This document shows positions 1 through 4,359 of a DNA stretch of 10,820 nucleotides, in pieces. Location: the NCBI GenBank assembly GCA_964652975.1, contig CAZZCN010000088.1, positions 1-10,820 of the forward strand. Reading direction: 5' to 3'. The stretch is from CAZZCN01 sp964652975. Its GTDB lineage: Bacteria > Bacillota > Clostridia > Saccharofermentanales > UBA5734. Position numbers and translations under genes: made by a program. Numbering within the stretch: position 1 is the first letter of the stretch; the number at the start of each line of letters is the position of its first letter. The notes below the pieces were generated by a model. The model did no database searches and was not told where the DNA came from. It saw nothing but the letters and a program-made list of their open reading frames with translations.

Positions 1-235
1 ATTTTTGTGACATTCAAGATGGGCAGCTTTTTGACAGTTAAAGCGGGCATTAACACACATAGATGAAAACATATGGGAATTAAGACCATTAAACAATAGA
101 ATATTTTTCTTTTATTGGAAAGATAATATATTTGTTTTACTACATCACTTTACTAAAAAGTCACGTAAGACTCCATTTAGAGAAATTGAAAATGCATTAT
201 CTAACATGAAACAATTTATTGAAAGGACTAACTAA
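1..235 (+). pseudogene. 3' remnant of a Gp49/HigB-type toxin gene, frameshifted
   Basis: In the frame ending at the TAA at 233-235, bases 53-232 encode a stretch that resembles the C-terminal half of Gp49-like HigB toxins (RelE/ParE superfamily mRNA interferases). It reads THIDENIWELRPLNN, followed by FFFYWKDN, an LLHHFTKK segment and a final IERTN. That frame is closed by TGA at 8-10 and at 32-34 and has no start codon before the conserved part. The frame from base 3 is open from the window edge to 38, ending in DIQDGQLFDS, and stops at TAA 39-41. A single lost base near 33-38 would join the two frames, so a frameshift is the simplest reading. The gene's 5' half lies beyond the left edge. 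It is followed at once by an XRE antitoxin, the usual toxin-first HigBA order. Family membership is fairly sure. That the gene is dead is an inference, and a sequencing error could mimic it. Confidence 0.65.
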
Positions 236-236
236 A

Positions 237-545
237 ATGAGCATTAATATAAAAGGCACCGATTATACAACGTTCAATGATATAGTTAATGATAATACAT
301 TACTAACATCAGCTGAGAGAGATATTATAAATTTTGAAATATCTCTAATTCATAAACTTGTTGAAGCACGCGAAGAAAAGGGTCTCTCCCAAAAACAACT
401 GGCTGACTTATCAGGTATTAAACAACCAGCAATAGCACGACTTGAAAGTATGAAAGTGACCCCTCAAATTAATACACTGTTGAAAATCTTGAAACCTTTA
501 GGCTACACATTAGCAATTGTTCCGGATACATTCTCAAAGTCATAA
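237..545 (+). CDS. XRE-family antitoxin (HigA-like)
   Basis: Protein of 102 residues, predicted to be a DNA-binding antitoxin that neutralises and represses the toxin gene just before it. An XRE/HTH_3 helix-turn-helix spans about residues 38-93. Its signature includes REEKGLSQKQLADLSGIKQ at 45-63, with recognition helix QPAIARLE at 63-70. The N-terminal 35 residues are less conserved and could hold the toxin-binding part, as in related pairs. I chose ATG 237 because GAAAGGA ends about 10 bases upstream and the start falls 1 base after the toxin stop. A TTG at 219 in the same frame would extend it by six residues but lies inside the toxin frame with a poorer site. The toxin partner looks broken, which would leave this as an orphan antitoxin, possibly protective against related toxins. 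No terminator-like hairpin is evident between it and the convergent MerR gene (546-592). Confidence 0.85.
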   Translation: MSINIKGTDYTTFNDIVNDNTLLTSAERDIINFEISLIHKLVEAREEKGLSQKQLADLSGIKQPAIARLESMKVTPQINTLLKILKPLGYTLAIVPDTFSKS

Positions 546-592
546 ATTGTGACTAAGCGTTTTGGTATTATTCATTTTGCAAATTTCATAAA

Positions 593-1024
593 TTATGTTT
601 TGTTATTATCACCTGTAAATATTTTCATAGCATCCCTCAGAAACACAGCGCATCCTGGAGCGATTTTGTCGTAATATTCGGTGAATCTTGCATCATCGAC
701 ATACATTTGGACAAGATTCATATGTGCTTCTTTCGAATAATTTTTCCAGAAAAATTGAATCCATTTCTTATGGAGTTCACAAGCTTTCTGAGCAAGTTCT
801 CCAGCTGGATCTCTCGTTGCAAATGCTGCTTTGATTGCTTCGTTCACTTCCAGTGATAGCTTTTCAAGATCTTTATACTCGTCAGGAGACATTTTTTTCA
901 TCTTGTTATATGAGTGCGAAATTTCGTCCTCGCCATATTTTTCACGAATCTCTTTTCCGTATTTTGTATCGTTATCTTCGATCATTTTATTCTTGAAACC
1001 TTCAAATTTTTCCTGGTCTGACAT
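593..1024 (-). CDS. Internal TipAS-only product of the MerR gene (putative)
   Basis: Codon 118 of the MerR gene is ATG (1022-1024). It is preceded by AAAAAAGGAGG with a 7-base gap (CAGACAA), a far better ribosome binding site than the one at the gene's own start. It lies exactly at the boundary between the DNA-binding/coiled-coil part and the TipAS domain, and would give a 143-residue protein starting MSDQEKFEGFK. Streptomyces lividans tipA is known to make both TipAL (regulator) and the shorter TipAS (drug-sequestering domain, about 144 residues) from one frame, and the fit in length and position here is close. Expression is an inference. The GGAGG also encodes Gly-Gly codons (MKKGGRQ), so the match could partly reflect protein sequence. 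Confidence 0.55.
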   Translation of the reverse strand: MSDQEKFEGFKNKMIEDNDTKYGKEIREKYGEDEISHSYNKMKKMSPDEYKDLEKLSLEVNEAIKAAFATRDPAGELAQKACELHKKWIQFFWKNYSKEAHMNLVQMYVDDARFTEYYDKIAPGCAVFLRDAMKIFTGDNNKT

Positions 1025-1375
1025 TTGTCTGCCTCCTTTTTTCATAGCAATTGTTTTATCGACATTGCTTATCAATTCTTCTATTCTTTCCTTCTTTGCA
1101 AAAAGTATTTTGCGATGCTCTTCCAAAGCTGCCAGTGGGTCAAAAGTTTTTGCATCAATATACTGCTTTATGTCTTCTAACTTCACGTCCAATTCACGGT
1201 AAAAAAGTATCTGCTGAAGTCTGTCAATTTCGTACTGACCGTATATTCGATATCTCGCCGAACTTATTCTCGCCGGTTTTAGAATTCCAATTTCATCATA
1301 ATATCGAAGGGTTCTTGTGCTAATACCCGCCAATTTACTGAGTTTATTTATTGTAATTTCCAAAATTGTGTCCAT
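593..1375 (-). CDS. MerR-family transcriptional activator with TipAS drug-binding domain
   Basis: Protein of 260 residues, in the TipAL/Mta/SkgA class of MerR regulators, which bind cationic drugs or thiopeptides and activate their own or efflux genes by untwisting a long-spacer promoter. The N-terminal winged helix-turn-helix is at about residues 7-75 (KLAGISTRTLRYYDEIGIL at 14-32, RYRIY at 41-45). A charged linking helix, likely the dimer coiled coil, covers about 80-112. The TipAS domain is at about 120-255, with the typical LHKKWIQFFW (201-210) and MYVDDARFTEYYD (224-236) segments. The annotated ATG has AAAGG directly abutting it. A TTG at 1361-1363 (codon 5) would give the common MEIT... 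N-terminus with the same AAAGGA placed about 11 bases upstream, so the true start is uncertain by four codons. A second start inside the gene is described separately. The inducing ligand cannot be read from sequence. Confidence 0.92.
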   Translation of the reverse strand: MDTILEITINKLSKLAGISTRTLRYYDEIGILKPARISSARYRIYGQYEIDRLQQILFYRELDVKLEDIKQYIDAKTFDPLAALEEHRKILFAKKERIEELISNVDKTIAMKKGGRQMSDQEKFEGFKNKMIEDNDTKYGKEIREKYGEDEISHSYNKMKKMSPDEYKDLEKLSLEVNEAIKAAFATRDPAGELAQKACELHKKWIQFFWKNYSKEAHMNLVQMYVDDARFTEYYDKIAPGCAVFLRDAMKIFTGDNNKT

Positions 1376-1432
1376 CCTTTACGAATTTAGCATATTGCTC
1401 TATCTCATTGTTCTGTTTGTGATCACATGGAT

Positions 1433-1463
1433 ATTATAATCCTTTACGTAACGTCAATGTCAA
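1433..1463 (-). promoter_or_regulatory. MerR-type promoter of the MerR-TipAS gene, with operator dyad
   Basis: Read on the minus strand there is a perfect -35 TTGACA (1458-1463) and a perfect -10 TATAAT (1433-1438), separated by 19 bases (1439-1457) rather than 17. A 19-20 bp spacer is the hallmark of promoters activated by MerR proteins. The spacer holds an imperfect dyad, plus strand TTTACGT-A-ACGTCAA (1443-1457, 6 of 7 pairs), much like the ACGT-containing dyad known at the tipA promoter. The expected start of transcription is near 1426, giving a leader of about 50 bases. The layout predicts autoregulation by the MerR protein. Confidence 0.8.
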
Positions 1464-1596
1464 TAGAGTTTTAGAAATTATATACTAATTAATAAATTTG
1501 TTATAAATTGTAGTAATTTGACTTGTATTGTTGTGTTTTAGCGACTTTTAATATAGTAATTTTTAAGCTATTATTTTCTAAACAGGATATCTAAAC

Positions 1597-1630
1597 TCTA
1601 ATTTAAAATTACTAGCAAATTAGATTTTTT
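1597..1630 (+). terminator. Weak terminator-like hairpin ahead of the second toxin-antitoxin promoter
   Basis: Perfect 8-base inverted repeat TCTAATTT (1597-1604) / AAATTAGA (1617-1624) with a 12-base loop, followed directly by TTTTTT (1625-1630). The shape is that of an intrinsic terminator on the plus strand, but the stem has a single C-G pair and no plus-strand gene lies immediately upstream, so in this AT-rich stretch it may be chance. The rest of 1464-1596 shows no gene or other signal I can support. Confidence 0.25.
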
Positions 1631-1635
1631 AACAC

Positions 1636-1664
1636 TTGACGCACCCTATTATATAGGGTATTAT
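1636..1664 (+). promoter_or_regulatory. Promoter and palindromic operator of the second toxin-antitoxin pair
   Basis: There is a -35 TTGACG (1636-1641), a 17-base spacer (1642-1658) and a -10 TATTAT (1659-1664). The spacer and first -10 base contain a perfect palindrome ACCCTAT-TAT-ATAGGGT (1643-1659). The GC blocks stand out against the AT-rich surroundings. An operator between the promoter boxes fits autorepression by the XRE antitoxin, alone or with its toxin, as is usual for such modules. The binding protein is inferred. Confidence 0.75.
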
Positions 1665-1682
1665 AAGGTAAATGGTGAACAT

Positions 1683-2018
1683 ATGACAAGAGAATTCATT
1701 ATGCTTCCTGAGTTCGAAAAACAATGGCAAAATATGAATTTAAATGATTCGGATTTAAAAAGAGTTCAGGAAGAATTGATACTAAATCCTCAAAAGGGAG
1801 CTGTTATCAAAGGAACTGGTGGTTTAAGAAAGCTACGAGTTGCATTTGAAAAAAGAGGGAAAAGTAAAAGTTTACGTTTAATATATGTAGATTTTGTTGT
1901 TTTCGAAAAAATATATTTTATAACCGCCTATGCCAAAAATGTTAAAGATAATCTAAATAAAGAGGAACAAAATGTCATTAAAAAAATGGTTGAAGCATTA
2001 TATAACACTTCAAAATAA
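1683..2018 (+). CDS. RelE-superfamily toxin, HigB2-like
   Basis: Protein of 111 residues in the RelE-type toxin family that includes HigB2, predicted to be a ribosome-dependent mRNA endonuclease. Visible family features are the conserved GTGGLRKLR at 44-52, basic RGKSKSLRLIYVD at 58-70, the hydrophobic strand IYFITAYAK at 77-85 and a basic C-terminal helix (EEQNVIKKMVEAL). The GGLRK loop and the later R/Y/K positions are those usually implicated in RNA binding and cleavage. The start at 1683 keeps the common TREFIM N-terminus. Its ribosome site is modest (GGTGA 4 bases upstream), which would hold toxin synthesis below that of the antitoxin. It is transcribed from the palindrome-bearing promoter just upstream. 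No truncation is visible, and this module differs in family from the one at the left edge. Confidence 0.88.
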   Translation: MTREFIMLPEFEKQWQNMNLNDSDLKRVQEELILNPQKGAVIKGTGGLRKLRVAFEKRGKSKSLRLIYVDFVVFEKIYFITAYAKNVKDNLNKEEQNVIKKMVEALYNTSK

Positions 2019-2030
2019 AGGAGAAATATT

Positions 2031-2354
2031 ATGAATGTCTATAATAGCATAACCAGAGGACTCGAAGAAGCTATAAAGCATGAAAAAGGAATTATTAAAG
2101 CTAAACGCATTAGACTAACGGTTACCCCTGTACCTTCATTCGACGCAACAGAAATTAAAACCTTACGAAACGATATGGAAATGACTCAAGTGATTTTTGC
2201 AGCTGTTATGGGTGTATCAACAAAAACCGTTGAAGCATGGGAGTCAGGAAAAAATAAACCCGATGGCGCCGCAAAAAGAATGCTAAGTATACTAAAAATA
2301 GATCCGGATTTCCCTAGTAAATACAAAATAGTTTCAATTCCCAAAACTGTATAA
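2031..2354 (+). CDS. XRE-family antitoxin, HigA2/NadS-like
   Basis: Protein of 107 residues, predicted to be the cognate antitoxin and autorepressor of the toxin gene 12 bases upstream. A helix-turn-helix covers about residues 40-92 (EIKTLRNDMEMTQVIFAAVM, then GVSTKTVEAWESGKNKPDGA), a pattern typical of HigA2-type partners of HigB2-like toxins. The N-terminal 35 residues probably include the toxin-contacting part (inference). The ribosome site is strong: AAAGGAG overlaps the toxin stop codon, with 7 bases before the ATG, so translation is likely coupled and favours antitoxin over toxin. The gene ends convergent with pyrD, 75 bases away. Confidence 0.88.
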   Translation: MNVYNSITRGLEEAIKHEKGIIKAKRIRLTVTPVPSFDATEIKTLRNDMEMTQVIFAAVMGVSTKTVEAWESGKNKPDGAAKRMLSILKIDPDFPSKYKIVSIPKTV

Positions 2355-2372
2355 ATGTATAATTTTTATTTT

Positions 2373-2422
2373 GATAGAAATGCAATACATTTTATCGAAC
2401 TTCAATAGTATTTTGTTACTAT
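2373..2422. other. Two small hairpins in the convergent antitoxin/pyrD gap
   Basis: Between the antitoxin stop and the pyrD stop are GATAGAAATG/CATTTTATC (2373-2382 with 2388-2396; 9 pairs, one bulged G) and ATAGTA/TACTAT (2405-2410 with 2417-2422). Both could form in either transcript. Neither is followed by a clean T-run in either direction, so calling them terminators is weak. They are the only candidates for ending the pyr operon in this window. Confidence 0.3.
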
Positions 2423-2429
2423 CCCATTC

Positions 2430-3344
2430 CTACCAAAGTTTTACAGCGCCTATAAGCTCCGAAATGCCTTTTGCTCCTGTCTTTGAGGTCTCTATATCTA
2501 GTTGTTGAATTATGTCATGACATGCTAACGGATTTACCAAATTAGCTGTGCCAATTTGTACTAGACTAGCTCCAGCCACAATGAATTCCAGTACATCGGT
2601 AGCGTTCATAATTCCGCCCATCCCTATAACCGGTATTGAAACGCTGTTAAAAACCTCATTTACCATCCGAAGTGCAATCGGCTTTATGGCAGGACCTGAA
2701 AGTCCGCCATAATTGTTCTGTAGCACTGGTCTCATAGTTGTCAGATCTATCGCCATACCGAGGACTGTATTTACAAGGGAAACGCCATCAGCGCCTGCAT
2801 CCTCTGCAGCTTTGGCGGTTTCTTTGATATCAAGCGTATTAGGTGTCAACTTAACCCAGATTGGCTTCTTACAAACACGTCTGACTTCGGACACAACTGA
2901 CTGAACCCCTTGATAATTGCTTCCGAAAGCCATGCATCCCTGCTTGACATTCGGACATGAAAGGTTGAGTTCGATAACGTCACATGCAGTATTATCAAGC
3001 ATTTGAGCCATTTCGACATATTCTTCGATGTTGTTACCTGCAATATTTACTATGCTGACACAGTCAAACGAGGTAAAAAATTCCAGTTCGCTACTAATAA
3101 ATTTCTCAATTCCCGGATTTTGCAGACCAACGCTGTTAAGCATTCCTGAAGTCGTTTCAGCAACTCTAATCGGCGGATTTCCTTTTCGTGGAAACCTTGT
3201 AATTCCCTTGGATGCCATTCCCCCAAGCATTGATAAATCATAGAATTCGCTGATTTCCCTGCCGAACCCGAAAGTCCCAGAGGCTGGTATGATAGGATTC
3301 TTGAAGTTTATATTATTGATTTTTACGCTTAAGTCTACTCCCAT
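2430..3344 (-). CDS. pyrD: Dihydroorotate dehydrogenase B, catalytic FMN subunit
   Basis: Protein of 304 residues, the usual length for class 1B PyrD. It oxidises dihydroorotate to orotate in the cytoplasm and passes electrons from FMN to the PyrK subunit and on to NAD+. Features seen are the N-terminal PIIPASGTFGFG (17-28), NSVGLQNPG (70-78) and the active-site loop ELNLSCPN (125-132). In that loop Cys130 takes the catalytic-base place and has the same number as in Lactococcus PyrDB. An FMN-contacting lysine lies in VKLTPN (164-169), and the phosphate-binding GMGGI and QIGTA segments are near the C-terminus. The start is set by AAAGGAGG four bases upstream; it lies inside the end of pyrK, and the two genes overlap by 10 bases, which suggests translational coupling and equal subunit amounts. 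It is the last pyr gene seen; pyrE, often next, is absent. Confidence 0.97.
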   Translation of the reverse strand: MGVDLSVKINNINFKNPIIPASGTFGFGREISEFYDLSMLGGMASKGITRFPRKGNPPIRVAETTSGMLNSVGLQNPGIEKFISSELEFFTSFDCVSIVNIAGNNIEEYVEMAQMLDNTACDVIELNLSCPNVKQGCMAFGSNYQGVQSVVSEVRRVCKKPIWVKLTPNTLDIKETAKAAEDAGADGVSLVNTVLGMAIDLTTMRPVLQNNYGGLSGPAIKPIALRMVNEVFNSVSIPVIGMGGIMNATDVLEFIVAGASLVQIGTANLVNPLACHDIIQQLDIETSKTGAKGISELIGAVKLW

Positions 3345-4222
3345 ACGACCTCCTTTGAGTCAAAAACCGGGCCGTCCTTGCAGCATCGTTTGTACTCAAA
3401 ATCATTTTCTTGGTTATTATTTGTTTGTTTAATAGAATCAGCAGTTTTTTCACTATTGTGTAAATTGTTACTTTCAGATACTTTTTCATTGCTGTATGGA
3501 ATTCTGCTATCAGACGTCTCAGTTTCTTTCTTGGCCTTGATTTTACATGCGCACACAAGACAGATTCCAGTGCCACATCCCATTCTTTCCTCAAGTGAGA
3601 CCTGGCAGGGAACGTTTTTGGCTTGTGCCAACTCACTGACGTATTTCATCATAGGGGTCGGTCCGCAGGTAAAAATCTTGCAACCATCAAGCGAAATTGT
3701 CTTAAGCGCATCAACTGCATTACCGCAAACATGCAAATCGCCGCATTCAGAAGCAAATATGACTTCATCGGAAAGCGCCTCGAGCTTGTCCAGGCAAAAA
3801 GAGTCGTCTTTGGATCTGAATCCGCAGACTGTTATTGTTTTCTTGTTGTTAAGCTTTGCTTCGTGCAGCAAAAACATCAGAGGGAAAACTCCTATTCCAC
3901 CACCAACTGCAACAACGGTTTCGGTATCCGATAAATCAAATGCGGTACCAAGCGGTCCTAACACAGAAATCACATCGCCAACCGTAAGCTCATTAAGATA
4001 GGCAGTTCCGCTCCCCTTCACCCTGATTCCAATGGTGAAAGTGTTCTTTTCGCGGTTGACTCCACTGATGCTGATCGGCCTTCTCAATAAAGAGTCGCAT
4101 TGAACATTGACAAACTGACCGGCTTTGCATTCACGGGCAATCTCGGGGGACTCGATTTCTAGGAAAAACTGCCCCTTTGAAATGTATTCCTTGCTTATTA
4201 TTTTGCAATCATAAACATTCAT
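3335..4222 (-). CDS. pyrK: Dihydroorotate dehydrogenase B, electron-transfer subunit (with insertion in the 2Fe-2S loop)
   Basis: Protein of 295 residues, longer than the roughly 230-265 usual for PyrK. It carries FAD and a 2Fe-2S cluster and passes electrons from PyrD to NAD+. The FAD-binding RRPISIS is at 47-53, the NAD-binding GGGIGVFPL at 107-115 and the CGPTPMM segment at 186-192. Cluster cysteines C216, C221 and C224 sit in ERMGCGTGICLVC. The fourth should be C281 in the conserved CKDGPVFDSKEVVW tail. Between C224 and C281 are 57 positions, against about 15 in Lactococcus PyrK, because of a hydrophilic Ser/Asn/Glu/Lys-rich insertion at about 230-275. The frame stays open and the tail is intact, so the enzyme is probably functional. 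The ribosome site AAAAGAGG lies 7 bases before the ATG. It overlaps pyrD and follows carB after a 137-base gap. Confidence 0.95.
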   Translation of the reverse strand: MNVYDCKIISKEYISKGQFFLEIESPEIARECKAGQFVNVQCDSLLRRPISISGVNREKNTFTIGIRVKGSGTAYLNELTVGDVISVLGPLGTAFDLSDTETVVAVGGGIGVFPLMFLLHEAKLNNKKTITVCGFRSKDDSFCLDKLEALSDEVIFASECGDLHVCGNAVDALKTISLDGCKIFTCGPTPMMKYVSELAQAKNVPCQVSLEERMGCGTGICLVCACKIKAKKETETSDSRIPYSNEKVSESNNLHNSEKTADSIKQTNNNQENDFEYKRCCKDGPVFDSKEVVWE

Positions 4223-4359
4223 TTTTTAACCTCTTTTATTCATAGAATAAAATATATGTTTTCAAATTATTAGTCTGTTCTGTATAGTACGGGATGTTTT
4301 GTCCGGTTCGTACAGTCGATCATCAAATTATGTAAGATAGGCTGAGCCGAATTTTCATC
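4223..4359 (-). other. carB-pyrK intergenic region with a bulged hairpin
   Basis: This 137-base gap is unusually wide for the operon. At 4287-4313 a stem can form from GTACG+GGA (4287-4294) and TCC+CGTAC (4302-4304 and 4309-4313), with a 7-base loop and a four-base bulge. A flanking CTGTA/TACAG (4280-4284, 4311-4315) offers a competing pairing. No T-run follows in the transcript sense, so it is not a standard terminator. It could be an mRNA processing or stability element. I see no convincing promoter for pyrK here. Confidence 0.3.

Noticed and set aside
219..236. TTG start for the first XRE antitoxin
   Set aside because: It lies inside the toxin frame and the ATG at 237 has a clear GAAAGGA site; the extra six residues are not typical of the family.
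1515..1560. TTGACT followed by TATAGTAAT-like sequence as an extra plus-strand promoter
   Set aside because: No -10 box lies at a workable spacing; the region is simply AT-rich.
3378..4001. Long plus-strand open frame (207 codons) opposite pyrK
   Set aside because: It is the antisense shadow of a well-supported gene, with no family resemblance and no convincing ribosome site; the same applies to the other open frames opposite carB, pyrC and pyrF.
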